The notes: generated by a model not told the origin, from the sequence alone. A stretch of DNA of 64,000 nucleotides from Villigracilis sp900696595 (GCA_030263615.1 SZPH01000003.1:5155-69154), one strand, 5' to 3'. Positions 1 to 8,579 are shown, numbered from the stretch's first letter. Numbers and translations are program-made.

Positions 1-641
1 CCAAAGTAACGCAGATTGATGATATTTCTATACGTTCCTTGTGGAATGTAATGCGGATATTTGAAGTCCATGCCAAGATCGGTTAGTAATTGATTGGCGT
101 TTTCGTCCGTATTAATTTCAGCAAACAGGCGGTCAATATATTCCTGCGACATACGCATCCTGCGCCCGCGAACGTGAAACACAGTTGTGGGGATGCCGTA
201 GGCGGTTGAGTAGCAGGCTTCCCAGTAATGGGCTTCATTGCGGTCTGAGCAAACTTTCAAAATCCACATCTTGTGGGCATTTTCCTGATTGCTGCGAACT
301 TGTAAGCCAACTTTTAATGAAGAACCGTCGCTGCGGGCGTGAGATGCAATGCCAACGCGATAGCCCTTATCTTTTCGATACATCAGGTAGACATAATGCA
401 AGCCGGGCTTTATACCGAGTCTGGCAAACATAATATGGTTGGGTGTTGCCCGGATGACATGTCCGTTTTTTGTTTTGGCACGGACAAGATTGCCTTTGAA
501 CGCCCGCTTCCCGGCATGAGCAACCTTGGACGTCATCACTGACCCACGTCCACTGGCGGCAGAGACTTCATCCCCTCGTTTGATGTCTTCGATTTTCTTT
601 TGTCCGTGTGGGGTTTGAATTTTTACGCCTGCTGGAAAACA
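1..641 (-). mobile_element. Intein in UvrD, N-terminal part
   Basis: The insert begins at Cys251 of the host frame (codon 641-639), directly after GDPDQ. Intein residues 1-8 read CFPAGVKI, a typical block A. Residues 17-26 (IEDIKRGDEV) continue the splicing fold, and TPNH at residues 66-69 fits block B (TxxH). After residue 75 comes a non-splicing region with a possible GIY-YIG-like pattern (see the separate entry). About 213 intein residues lie in the window. Blocks F and G and the +1 extein residue are outside it, so splicing competence cannot be judged. The site is in a conserved nucleotide-binding loop, as is usual for inteins. Confidence 0.9.
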
Positions 642-1391
642 TTGATCGGGGTCGCCCACGCAGAAAATATTCTTGTGATAGGAAGCGAGATGTTTCACCA
701 GCGCATACTGCGCCAGGTTGGTGTCCTGGAATTCGTCCACCAGCACATGCCGAAAACGCTGGGCATATTTTTCTCGCACGGTTGGGTTGTTTTCCAGCAA
801 TTGCGTGGCATAGACGAGAATGTCGTCGAAGTCCACGGCGTTGCTGGCGACGAGCCGCTTTTGATATTCGGTGTAAACGCGCTTGACCACTTCGTCGCGG
901 TAGGTGTTGATGGGGTAATCATCTGGCAGGATCAACTCGTTTTTGGCGCGCGAGATTGAAGCGTGGACGCTTTGAGCGCGATACAACTTGTCGTTCAAGT
1001 TCATCTCGCGGATGATGGATTTGGTCAGGCTTTGCTGATCGTCGGCGTCGAAGATGACGAAGTTTTGCGCCACCGGCAGGTGTTCGGCTTCGCGCCGCAA
1101 AATCCGCGCGCAGATGGAGTGGAACGTGCCGAGCATGATTCCCTCTGTCGCCTTTTCATTTAACATCGCTTTAACGCGCGCGTCCATTTCTTTGGCGGCT
1201 TTGTTGGTGAAGGTGACGGCCAGAATCTGCCACGGGCGGACGCCTTCATGCGCGATGAGGTAGGCGATGCGTTGAGTGAGTACGCGCGTCTTCCCGGACC
1301 CGGGTCCGGCCACGACCATCACGGGCCCATCCGCCGCTGTGACGGCGCTGCGCTGTTGGGGGTTGAGTTTGTTGAGGAAATCCAGATTCAT
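1..1391 (-). CDS. uvrD: UvrD/PcrA-type DNA helicase, 5' part, interrupted by an intein (runs off window)
   Basis: Reading leftward from ATG at 1391, the frame stays open to the window edge (about 463 codons). Residues 1-250 are a superfamily-1 helicase N-terminus: an early PQQ (residues 11-13), Walker A GPGSGKT at 29-35, a TFHSICARIL segment and the motif II stretch LVDEFQDTN. The host sequence reaches VGDPDQ, which in UvrD/PcrA is normally followed by S-I-Y. Here residue 251 is Cys and an intein starts. Known role of the family: ATP-driven 3'-5' DNA unwinding in repair and replication restart. The C-terminal extein is outside the window. Mature helicase would need protein splicing. No stop or frameshift is seen. 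Confidence 0.93.
   Translation of the reverse strand, partial: MNLDFLNKLNPQQRSAVTAADGPVMVVAGPGSGKTRVLTQRIAYLIAHEGVRPWQILAVTFTNKAAKEMDARVKAMLNEKATEGIMLGTFHSICARILRREAEHLPVAQNFVIFDADDQQSLTKSIIREMNLNDKLYRAQSVHASISRAKNELILPDDYPINTYRDEVVKRVYTEYQKRLVASNAVDFDDILVYATQLLENNPTVREKYAQRFRHVLVDEFQDTNLAQYALVKHLASYHKNIFCVGDPDQCFPAGVKIQTPHGQKKIEDIKRGDEVSAASGRGSVMTSKVAHAGKRAFKGNLVRAKTKNGHVIRATPNHIMFARLGIKPGLHYVYLMYRKDKGYRVGIASHARSDGSSLKVGLQVRSNQENAHKMWILKVCSDRNEAHYWEACYSTAYGIPTTVFHVRGRRMRMSQEYIDRLFAEINTDENANQLLTDLGMDFKYPHYIPQGTYRNIINLRYF
120..380 (-). other. Possible GIY-YIG-like homing endonuclease region inside the intein
   Basis: Downstream of intein block B the translation shows YVYLMYRKDKGYRVG, then an Arg in LQVRSNQ, a MWIL stretch, EAHYWE and YGIPT. 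The order tyrosine pair, Y-x-V-G, Arg and then E-A-x(3)-E resembles a GIY-YIG nuclease core. No LAGLIDADG or HNH motif is visible in the available part. This assignment is pattern-based inference. The region could instead be a degenerate or unrelated insert domain. Confidence 0.35.
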
Positions 1392-1414
1392 GGTGCCGAC
1401 ATTATAAATGGTAA

Positions 1415-1512
1415 GGCGAGGACTATTGTCCTCGCCGTGGAAAGTGGAAAGTAGGGCGGGTTTGCAACCCGCCAAGTATTTTGGACTTAAGGCGTCACGC
1501 TTCAAGCGTGAC
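1415..1512. repeat. Three consecutive perfect hairpin palindromes
   Basis: Between mscL and uvrD lie three separate perfect inverted repeats: 1415-1436 (9-bp stem, 4-nt loop), 1455-1473 (8-bp stem, 3-nt loop) and 1494-1512 (9-bp stem, 1-nt loop). None has a T-run on the minus strand, so they are not classical rho-independent terminators. Similar unrelated-sequence palindromes occur elsewhere in the window (42604-42669, 55553-55596, 32661-32730). They may act as transcript 3'-end stabilisers after mscL or be dispersed palindromic elements. Confidence 0.75.
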
Positions 1513-1517
1513 CTACG

Positions 1518-1910
1518 TTAGATTGTCAATTCAGAGGTGCAGTTCGGGCAGCGGGCGGCTTTGATGGAAATGACGCTAAAGCAATGCGGGCAGTCTTTTG
1601 TGGTTGGGTCGGCGGGCGGGGGCGCCTTCTTCATGCGGTTGGCGGATTTGACGATGAGAAAGATGACGAAGGCGATAATTAGAAAGTCAATGATGGATTG
1701 AACGAACAAACCCCATTTAATTTGCGCCGCGCCAACCGTGACGGAAAGTTCGCCAAAATTGATCCCGCCCATTAGCAAACCAATCAGCGGCATGAGAATG
1801 TCATTCACCAGCGAGCCGACAATCTTGCCGAATGCGCCGCCGATGATGACGCCCACGGCAAGGTCGAGCACGTTGCCGCGCATGACGAACTCTTTGAATT
1901 CCTTGAACAT
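1518..1910 (-). CDS. mscL: Large-conductance mechanosensitive channel with zinc-ribbon tail
   Basis: The 130-residue product matches MscL: N-terminal amphipathic MFKEFKEF, then the TM1 region MRGNVLDLAVGVIIGGAFG, a periplasmic loop, and TM2 at about 67-88. MscL is a homopentameric inner-membrane channel that opens under hypo-osmotic tension. The C-terminal tail carries CPHC at 107-110 and CPNC at 121-124, a zinc-ribbon-like extension absent from E. coli MscL. The start at 1910 is chosen because AGGAG lies 8 nt upstream. A GTG three codons earlier (1919) would be too close to that site. The gene stands alone, upstream of uvrD on the same strand. Confidence 0.95.
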   Translation of the reverse strand: MFKEFKEFVMRGNVLDLAVGVIIGGAFGKIVGSLVNDILMPLIGLLMGGINFGELSVTVGAAQIKWGLFVQSIIDFLIIAFVIFLIVKSANRMKKAPPPADPTTKDCPHCFSVISIKAARCPNCTSELTI

Positions 1911-2002
1911 GAAAAACACTCCTTATTAAAGATATGAAAAACGCCGCTTTCGGCGCAGAGAACAAATGGGCTAACCGATTTTGCGCGCAGGGTTGATCTA
2001 TG

Positions 2003-2030
2003 TTGACGCTTCTTTAGGTTGGAGTATAAT
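2003..2030 (+). promoter_or_regulatory. Promoter of the first peptide-transport operon
   Basis: TTGACG at 2003-2008 and TATAAT at 2025-2030 are separated by 16 bp, a strong sigma-70-type arrangement, 58 nt before the dppD start at 2089. The same -35/-10 pair with the same spacing occurs before the second operon at 12936. Confidence 0.8.
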
Positions 2031-2088
2031 ACCTTCCTGATCGAATTATCATGCTTACATTCTACTTTGTGGCAAAGGAACAACACGC

Positions 2089-3081
2089 ATGCCTAATATC
2101 ATACTCGATGTCCAAGGGCTGGAGACGACGTTCAAGACTCCGGACGGCGTGATACATGCGGTAAATGGCGTATCTTTCGGACTTAAAGAGGGAGAGACGC
2201 TTGGAGTGGTGGGGGAGAGCGGATGTGGAAAAAGCGTCACGATGCTTTCATTGTTGAAGTTGATTCCGTCGCCGCCGGGAAAAATCCAGGCGGGCAGGGC
2301 TGTTTTCAACAAAAACGATTTGATCCAAATGACGCCCGATGAACTTCGATATGTGCGCGGCGCCCAGATCGGCATGGTGTTCCAGGACCCCATGACGTCG
2401 CTCAACCCCGTGCTGACCATCGGACGACAACTGGAAGAGCCGCTGATGCTCCATGTGGGCATGACCAGGAAACAGGCGCGCGAGCGCGCCGCCAGTTTGC
2501 TTGCCATGGTCGGCATCCCCAACGCCAAGGAACGTTTGAACGATTATCCCCACCAGTATTCCGGCGGAATGCGCCAGCGCGTCATGATCGCCATGGCGCT
2601 GGCGTGCAGCCCGCAAATTCTCATCGCCGACGAACCGACCACCGCGCTGGACGTGACCATTCAAGCCCAGATCGTCGAACTGGTCAAGCGACTGCGCGAC
2701 GAACTTGGCATGGCGATCATCTGGATTACGCACGATCTGGGCGTAGTGGCTGGGCTGGCTCAGCGCGTGCTCGTCATGTATGGAGGGTATGTCATCGAAG
2801 AGTCGCCCATCAACGACCTGTATGCCAATCCGTCTCATCCTTATACCATCGGGCTGCTGGGCAGCCTGCCGCGCGTGGATGAACGAAAACACGACAAATT
2901 ATTTTCCATCGAAGGATTGCCGCCCGTGCTTTATCATAAACCCACTGCCTGTCCTTTTGCTCCGCGTTGCCGCTGGGTCATGGACCGTTGCTGGAAGGAA
3001 AACCCGGAACTTGAGCATGTTCTGCCCGAACATCGCGTCGCCTGCTGGGTGGATACCAAAACCGGGAGGCCGCGCTCATGA
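2089..3081 (+). CDS. dppD: Peptide ABC transporter ATP-binding protein, DppD/OppD type
   Basis: This 330-residue protein is one of the two ATPases of an Opp/Dpp importer on the cytoplasmic face of the membrane. Walker A GESGCGKS is at 42-49, the Q-loop is in MVFQDPMTSLNP, the ABC signature YSGGMRQRV is at 157-165, and Walker B ILIADEP is at 177-183. A C-terminal oligopeptide-transporter extension contains the usual Cys cluster CPFAPRCRWVMDRC. It opens the operon behind a consensus promoter, and its last four bases overlap the next gene (ATGA). Substrate is unknown from this subunit alone. The operon context suggests di/tripeptides, possibly murein-derived. Confidence 0.95.
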   Translation: MPNIILDVQGLETTFKTPDGVIHAVNGVSFGLKEGETLGVVGESGCGKSVTMLSLLKLIPSPPGKIQAGRAVFNKNDLIQMTPDELRYVRGAQIGMVFQDPMTSLNPVLTIGRQLEEPLMLHVGMTRKQARERAASLLAMVGIPNAKERLNDYPHQYSGGMRQRVMIAMALACSPQILIADEPTTALDVTIQAQIVELVKRLRDELGMAIIWITHDLGVVAGLAQRVLVMYGGYVIEESPINDLYANPSHPYTIGLLGSLPRVDERKHDKLFSIEGLPPVLYHKPTACPFAPRCRWVMDRCWKENPELEHVLPEHRVACWVDTKTGRPRS

Positions 3082-4061
3082 CCTCCAACAATGACTTTCT
3101 CCTTCATGTTGACGATCTGGTGATGCATTTTCCGATCTACCGCGGCGTATTCCAGCGCAAGGTGGGCGCGGTACATGCGGTTGACAGAGTCAGTTTTGAC
3201 GTCAAAAAAGGCGAGACGCTCGGTCTGGTGGGAGAGTCTGGTTGCGGCAAGACCACCGTCGGGCGCACTATCTTGCAACTTTATAGACCGACTTCCGGAA
3301 AAGTCGAATTTGAAGGCGTAGACCTTGTCAGATTGAAAGGCGAAGACATGCGTCGGATGCGCCGCAAAATGCAGATGATCTTCCAGGACCCTTATGCCAG
3401 CCTCAACCCGCGCATGACAGTGGAACAGCTGGTGGGCGAACCGTTGCTGGTTCATAATGTGGTTGCGGGCAAAGAGATCAACGACCGGGTGAAACAACTG
3501 CTCGAATTGGTCAAACTTAATCCGTCCTTTGCCAACCGCTACGCCCACGAATTCTCCGGCGGACAGCGCCAGCGCATTGGCATAGCCCGCGCCCTGGCGT
3601 TGAACCCAAACTTTATCATTTGCGACGAGCCAATCTCCGCCCTCGACGTTTCCATTCAAGCGCAGGTGGTTAATCTATTGGAGGAATTACAGGCGCAGTT
3701 CGGGCTGACCTATCTCTTTATTGCCCATGATCTCTCCATGGTGCGGCACATCAGCACGCGGGTGGCGGTCATGTATCTGGGAGTGATCATGGAACTGGCG
3801 GATCGCGACGAACTGTATAACAATCCGTTGCATCCATACACCCAGGCTTTGCTCTCGGCAGTTCCCATCCCAGATCCGATAGCGGACGCGCGGCGCCAAC
3901 GCGTCATTCTCGAAGGCGATGTGCCGTCGCCGGTCAACCCGCCGTCGGGCTGCCGCTTCCGCACCCGCTGCCCAATCGCTGTGGCAATGTGCGCCGAGTC
4001 GCGTCCTGAATTTCGCGAGATAAAACCAGGTCACTTTGTGGCCTGTCATCTGGCCAAGTAA
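3078..4061 (+). CDS. dppF: Peptide ABC transporter ATP-binding protein, DppF/OppF type
   Basis: The second ATPase of the importer (327 residues) is translationally coupled to dppD by a 4-bp ATGA overlap. Walker A GESGCGKT is at about 52-59, followed by the Q-loop MIFQDPYASLNP, the signature FSGGQRQRIGIARAL and Walker B IICDEP. The C-terminal part has the CRFRTRCPIA Cys motif typical of OppF/DppF. It forms the heterodimeric motor with DppD, driving import through the permeases encoded at 6458 and 7536. Here the ATPases precede the binding protein, whereas the second operon has the order SBP-B-C-D-F. Confidence 0.95.
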   Translation: MTSNNDFLLHVDDLVMHFPIYRGVFQRKVGAVHAVDRVSFDVKKGETLGLVGESGCGKTTVGRTILQLYRPTSGKVEFEGVDLVRLKGEDMRRMRRKMQMIFQDPYASLNPRMTVEQLVGEPLLVHNVVAGKEINDRVKQLLELVKLNPSFANRYAHEFSGGQRQRIGIARALALNPNFIICDEPISALDVSIQAQVVNLLEELQAQFGLTYLFIAHDLSMVRHISTRVAVMYLGVIMELADRDELYNNPLHPYTQALLSAVPIPDPIADARRQRVILEGDVPSPVNPPSGCRFRTRCPIAVAMCAESRPEFREIKPGHFVACHLAK

Positions 4062-4077
4062 AGCCGATCGTCACACT

Positions 4078-4089
4078 AAAGGAGGTGAT
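4078..4089 (+). promoter_or_regulatory. Orphan extended Shine-Dalgarno element upstream of the SBP gene
   Basis: AAAGGAGGTGAT is fully complementary to the canonical 16S rRNA 3' tail but lies about 80 nt before the lipoprotein start at 4168, which has its own GAGGAG site. A short frame, TTG at 4094 to TGA at 4114, could be read from it. It ends overlapping an ATG at 4111 that is in frame with the SBP. An equivalent element precedes the second SBP at 13020. Function (standby ribosome site, leader peptide) is inference. Confidence 0.5.
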
Positions 4090-4167
4090 GCTGTTGCATA
4101 AATCGAACCTATGAAGCGTTTCTGCACGTTCGTTACCAAACCCTTCCATTTTCAAGAGGAGAAGACA

Positions 4168-6216
4168 ATGCGTAAATTATTTGCTCTACTGAGCCTTCTT
4201 GTGATCGCCAGCATGGCTCTTGCGGCCTGCGGCGGACAAGAGGCTCCCCCCGCTGCCACGGGAGAAGCGACCGACGCTCCCTCCGTGGAATCCACTCAGG
4301 AACCTGCATCCACCGGCGGCGAATTCAAATCCAAGGATCCGACGACCTTCGTCGCGGTCACCATCGGCGAACCTGAGACGCTGGACCCCGCTCTGGCGTA
4401 CGAAACCGCCGGCGGCGAGATCATCCAGAACGTCTATGAGACCCTCGTCTTCTACGACGGCGCTGCGACCGACAAGTTCGTGCCGCAACTGGCAGAATCC
4501 TGGGAAGTTTCCGAGGACGGCGCCACCTATACCTTCAAGATTCGCTCCGGCGTGAAATTCCACGATGGCGCGGACTTGACCGCTTCCGATGTGGCGTACT
4601 CCTTCCAGCGCGGACTGCTCTTCGGCGGTTACAGCGGTCCCCAGTGGCTGCTGGCTGAGCCGTTCTTCGGCATCGGCGTTGACGATATCTCCATCGTTGT
4701 GGACGGCGAAGGCGCCTGCGCGGATGACCGCGAGTGCTTGAGCGCCCTTCCTGCGGAAGACCTGAAAGCCGCCTGCGAAAAAGTCACCGCCGCAATTGTG
4801 GCTGACGACGCCGCCGGCACCGTCACCATGACCCTCGCCCAGGCGTGGGGACCGTTCATTCCCACCATTGCCAATGGCTGGGGCTCTGTCATGGATAAGG
4901 ACTGGACCATCGCCAACGGCGGTTGGGACGGCTCCTGCGACACCTGGCAGAATTACTACGCTGAACCCTCCGAGAGCGACCCCTTCACCACTATCATGAA
5001 CGGCACGGGTCCCTTCAAACTCGATCACTGGACCCAGGGTGAGGAACTCGTCCTCGTCCGCAACGACAACTACTGGCGCGAACCCGCCAAACTCGAGCGC
5101 GTTGTGATCAAGTCTGTGGACGAATGGGGAACCCGCTTCGCGATGATGCAGGCCGGCGACGCCGATCAGGTTTCTGTCCCGGCCGAGAACCGCTCCCAGA
5201 TGGATGAACTGGCTGGCGAAATGCGCGTCTTTGACTTGTCCGCCGGCTCATACGCCGAACCTGTGGGCATCTGCGGTTATGATTCCAGCGCCCAGGGCCA
5301 AGCCAAATTCACCGCCTGCGGCGCGGGCGAAGCCGACAACGGCCAGCCCTTCCGCCTGTATATTGGACGCCCCTCCATCTCCAGCCAGGACCTGTTCATG
5401 ACCTTCAACATCGCTGAGACCTCCAACTACGTTGGCTCCGGCGCTCTCGATGGCAACGGCATCCCGCTGGACTTCTTCTCGGATGTCCACATCCGCAAGG
5501 CGTTCGCCTACTGCTTCGATTGGGACACCTACATCAGCGACGTATTTGACGGCGAAGCGGTTCAACAGCCCGTGCTTGCCCGCCAGGGTATGCCCGGCTA
5601 CGAAGCCGACGCCCCGACCTATAGCTACGACGCGGCGCAATGCGAAGCCGAGTTCAAAGCCGCCGACCTTGATAAGGACGGCATCGCGGCTGGCGACGAC
5701 CCCGAAGGCGACGTCTGGACCACCGGCTTCCGCCTGCAGGCGCTCTACAACCAGGGCAATACCTCGCGCCAGGTCGTTTCCGAGATTCTGTCCGCCAATG
5801 TCGCCGCGGTTAACGAGCTGTTCGTGATCGAGACTGTGGGCTTGCCGTGGCCGACCTTCCTGCGCACCATCCGCGCCAAAGAGTCGCCCTACTTTGTGAG
5901 CGGCTGGCAGGAAGACATCCACGACCCGCATAACTGGTATCAGCCCTACATGCTCGGCACCTATGCGAGCCGCCAGAACCTGCCCGCCGAGTTAAAGGAC
6001 CAGTTCTCCGACATCCTCGACCGCGGCGTTGCAGCCACCGACCCGGCGGAACGCCAGACGATCTACGAAGAAGCCAACGCGCTCTACTTCGAACAGGTCC
6101 CGACCATCCTGCTCGCCACGGCCACCAGCCACGGTTTCGAACAGCGCTGGGTGCATGGCGCCATCCTGAACCCGATCTTCTCCGGCAACTATTTCTACAC
6201 AATGTACAAAGACTAG
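4168..6216 (+). CDS. Peptide ABC transporter substrate-binding lipoprotein (SBP_bac_5)
   Basis: The 682-residue product starts with a lipoprotein signal ending LAAC (Cys21), followed by a low-complexity Ala/Thr/Glu linker. It continues as a cluster-C solute-binding protein in normal order: GEPETLDPALAYET early, VWTFKIR-like strands, GTGPFKLDHWTQGEELVLVRNDNYW, then a second half with VHIRKAFAYCFDWD. It captures peptides outside the membrane and delivers them to the DppBC permease. ATG 4168 is preferred over the in-frame ATG 4111 because GAGGAGAAG lies just upstream and it gives a clean signal peptide. It contains a Cys-rich insertion around residues 180-210. A strong hairpin follows the stop codon. 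Confidence 0.94.
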   Translation: MRKLFALLSLLVIASMALAACGGQEAPPAATGEATDAPSVESTQEPASTGGEFKSKDPTTFVAVTIGEPETLDPALAYETAGGEIIQNVYETLVFYDGAATDKFVPQLAESWEVSEDGATYTFKIRSGVKFHDGADLTASDVAYSFQRGLLFGGYSGPQWLLAEPFFGIGVDDISIVVDGEGACADDRECLSALPAEDLKAACEKVTAAIVADDAAGTVTMTLAQAWGPFIPTIANGWGSVMDKDWTIANGGWDGSCDTWQNYYAEPSESDPFTTIMNGTGPFKLDHWTQGEELVLVRNDNYWREPAKLERVVIKSVDEWGTRFAMMQAGDADQVSVPAENRSQMDELAGEMRVFDLSAGSYAEPVGICGYDSSAQGQAKFTACGAGEADNGQPFRLYIGRPSISSQDLFMTFNIAETSNYVGSGALDGNGIPLDFFSDVHIRKAFAYCFDWDTYISDVFDGEAVQQPVLARQGMPGYEADAPTYSYDAAQCEAEFKAADLDKDGIAAGDDPEGDVWTTGFRLQALYNQGNTSRQVVSEILSANVAAVNELFVIETVGLPWPTFLRTIRAKESPYFVSGWQEDIHDPHNWYQPYMLGTYASRQNLPAELKDQFSDILDRGVAATDPAERQTIYEEANALYFEQVPTILLATATSHGFEQRWVHGAILNPIFSGNYFYTMYKD

Positions 6217-6238
6217 TTCGCCGCGTGGGTTGAATAAC

Positions 6239-6268
6239 TTCCGGGGACTCGCTTGCGGGTCCCCGGAA
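6239..6268 (+). terminator. Intra-operon GC-rich stem-loop after the SBP gene
   Basis: A perfect 10-bp inverted repeat (6239-6248 with 6259-6268) has a 10-nt loop and no T-run. It lies between the SBP and permease genes. Such structures commonly cause partial termination or protect the upstream mRNA, giving more binding protein than permease. The equivalent position of the second operon has a comparable hairpin at 15027-15056. Confidence 0.65.
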
Positions 6269-6457
6269 CTTCCCAGCCTTGCCATGCGAAACCGGCCGGA
6301 GAGGTTTTTTCCGACCCGTTCCAGATGTCAAGCCTGACCCGCATCGTAGCGCGGCTCATGCCGCAAATTCAGTTAAAAAGATCATATTGCCCTGCGCGCG
6401 CGAGACAAACCCCGCGGTACAGAGCGATATGAGCGACTAAAAGACCAGAGGTGATTT

Positions 6458-7522
6458 GTGCTTACATACATCATTCGCCGTTTGTTGCTTGTGCCAGTCC
6501 TGCTCTTTGGCGTAACCGTGCTGATCTTTGGGATGTTGCAGTTTCTCGAGCCTGACGAGCGGGTTGCGTTGTACATTCGCGGCGATCCCCGATCGGATGC
6601 GCAGGTTGACTCCTATATTAAAAAATATTGTCTGGATTGCCCAATCTATGTTCAATATACAAATTGGTTGGTTGGCACGGTTGACACAGTGACAGGCGAG
6701 CGCGAAGGCGGCATCCTGTATGGCAACTTTGGCTGGTCCAAGACCGGCTCGCAGCCGGTCGCCCAATTGATCGCCCGCCGCTTCCCCAACACCCTCGACC
6801 TGACCATCTGGGCGGTGGGACCGGTGATATTGGTGGGCATCTGGCTGGGCGTGCAAGCCGCCGTGCATCACAACGGCTGGATCGATCAAGCCGCGCGCGT
6901 CTTCAGCATCGTCGGCACCTCCTTCCCCACCTTTGTATTTGGCTTGCTGGTTCTCATGTTATTCTACGCCAAGTTGCAATGGTTCCCGCCGGGACGCCTG
7001 ACCGACGAATTCAATGTGGTGGTCAATTCCGACGCCTTCCATCATTACACCACCCTGTTGACATTCGATGCCATTTTGAACGGCCGCTTCGACATCTTTT
7101 TGGATGCCCTGCGGCACATGTTCCTGCCCATCCTCACCCTTTCCTATATCAGCTGGGCGACCTTCCTGCGTGTGACGCGCGGCTCGATGCTTGAGACCCT
7201 GCGCCAGGAATACGTAACCACAGCCCGCGCCAAGGGACTGCCGGAAAAGGATGTCATCTATAAACACGCCCGGCCGAACGCAATGCTTCCGGTCGTGACG
7301 CTTGCCGGCTTCACCGTAGTCGGTTTGATGGGCGGCGTAATCATCACCGAAACGGTCTTCGATTATCCCGGCATCGGTTCTGCGGCGGCGGCCGCCTCGG
7401 CGCAGTTGGACGTGATCACCGTGCTCGGTTTCGCCCTGTTCAACGGGTTGATCCTCATTGTCGCCAACCTCGTGGTGGATATCCTTTACGCCGCCGTGGA
7501 TCCGCGCGTCCATCTGTCTTAG
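6458..7522 (+). CDS. dppB: Peptide ABC transporter permease, DppB type
   Basis: A GTG start at 6458 is preceded by AGAGGTG. The 354-residue membrane protein begins LTYIIRRLLLVPVLLFGVTVLIF, the first helix typical of DppB/OppB. It has a large extracytoplasmic insert (residues about 30-90, with a YCLDCP segment) and later transmembrane helices. The cytoplasmic EAA loop region contains TARAKGLPEKDVIYKHARPNA, the ATPase contact. Together with the next gene it forms the translocation pore. A 240-bp gap with a stem-loop separates it from the SBP gene. Confidence 0.94.
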   Translation: MLTYIIRRLLLVPVLLFGVTVLIFGMLQFLEPDERVALYIRGDPRSDAQVDSYIKKYCLDCPIYVQYTNWLVGTVDTVTGEREGGILYGNFGWSKTGSQPVAQLIARRFPNTLDLTIWAVGPVILVGIWLGVQAAVHHNGWIDQAARVFSIVGTSFPTFVFGLLVLMLFYAKLQWFPPGRLTDEFNVVVNSDAFHHYTTLLTFDAILNGRFDIFLDALRHMFLPILTLSYISWATFLRVTRGSMLETLRQEYVTTARAKGLPEKDVIYKHARPNAMLPVVTLAGFTVVGLMGGVIITETVFDYPGIGSAAAAASAQLDVITVLGFALFNGLILIVANLVVDILYAAVDPRVHLS

Positions 7523-7535
7523 CAGGGAGAGCATC

Positions 7536-8579
7536 ATGACACAACCCGTAACCCCCACCGGCAATAACGAACTGCTTGGCACGGCAGTCGCCATGCGCAA
7601 AATCACCCGCTTTGAACGCCTGCTGGGTCCGGATAACTACCGGATTATGCAAGGGCTGTTCAAAACGCCCGCTTCCATTGCGGGGTCCATATTAATTCTT
7701 CTGTTTATCCTCGTGGCGATTTTTGCGCCTGTGCTGGCTCCGCCCGTCACCCCCAACGACCCCTACAAGATTCCGCGCGACGGCTTCAAATCTCAACCGC
7801 GCGAACCCGGCTCCGATTGGACGAAGAACGTCCCCGACATTCCGTTCTGGTACAAAGCCGTGACCGGCAATGAAGAATGGGTGCATCTCTTCGGCACCGC
7901 GCAGGGTCAATACGACATTTACTACGGCGTGATCTGGGGCACGCGCACCGCCTTTCGGGCGGGTTTCATCGTCGTCCTCTCCACGCTGTTGATCGGCGTC
8001 GTCGTCGGTTCGGTCTCCGCCTATTACGGCGGGCTCACGGACAACATCCTGATGCGCATTGTGGATGTCCTGCTGGTGTTGCCCGGGTTGATGGCAACCC
8101 TGATTCTGGCGGCTGTGCTGACGCCCATCATCGGCAAAAGCACCCTGCCGGTCATGATTTCATTGATCGCTTTTGGCTGGCTGGGCTATTCGCGCATCAT
8201 TCGCGGCGATATCCTTTCGGTGAAACAACGCGACTTTATCCTGGCTGCCCGCGTCATCGGCGCCAAAGACAGCCGCATCCTCTTCCGCCACATCATCCCC
8301 AACGCCATTGTTCCAACCATGGTGCTGGCGTCGCTGGATATCGGCACGGTGACGCTTTCCTTTTCCGCGCTCTCCTTTCTCGGCATCGGCGTGGAAGTCG
8401 GTTATGCCGACTGGGGGCAGGTGCTGGCTTTTGCCCGCAACTGGATCACCAGCCTCAACACCTATTGGTACATCATCGTTTACCCCGGCGTGACGCTCGT
8501 GCTGTTCGTCCTCGGCTGGAACCTGCTCGGCGACGCCCTGCGCGACGTGCTCGACCCGCGCATGAGAGGCAAAGTCTAA
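7536..8579 (+). CDS. dppC: Peptide ABC transporter permease, DppC type
   Basis: This is the 347-residue partner permease. It has a cytoplasmic N-terminus (MTQPVTPTGNNELLG), a first helix at about 47-70, a long periplasmic insert, and four more helices. The EAA-type loop reads AARVIGAKDSRILFRHIIPNA, and the tail DALRDVLDPRMRG is characteristic of DppC/OppC. ATG 7536 is chosen over upstream in-frame codons because GGGAGA lies 6 nt before it and because longer versions would overlap dppB by 60 bp. Spacing from dppB is 13 bp, consistent with co-transcription. Confidence 0.94.
   Translation: MTQPVTPTGNNELLGTAVAMRKITRFERLLGPDNYRIMQGLFKTPASIAGSILILLFILVAIFAPVLAPPVTPNDPYKIPRDGFKSQPREPGSDWTKNVPDIPFWYKAVTGNEEWVHLFGTAQGQYDIYYGVIWGTRTAFRAGFIVVLSTLLIGVVVGSVSAYYGGLTDNILMRIVDVLLVLPGLMATLILAAVLTPIIGKSTLPVMISLIAFGWLGYSRIIRGDILSVKQRDFILAARVIGAKDSRILFRHIIPNAIVPTMVLASLDIGTVTLSFSALSFLGIGVEVGYADWGQVLAFARNWITSLNTYWYIIVYPGVTLVLFVLGWNLLGDALRDVLDPRMRGKV

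Noticed and set aside
4111..4167. Longer start for the first SBP
   Set aside because: It adds 19 residues before a typical lipoprotein signal, while ATG 4168 has a strong ribosome site. It was kept only as a possible leader-coupled start.
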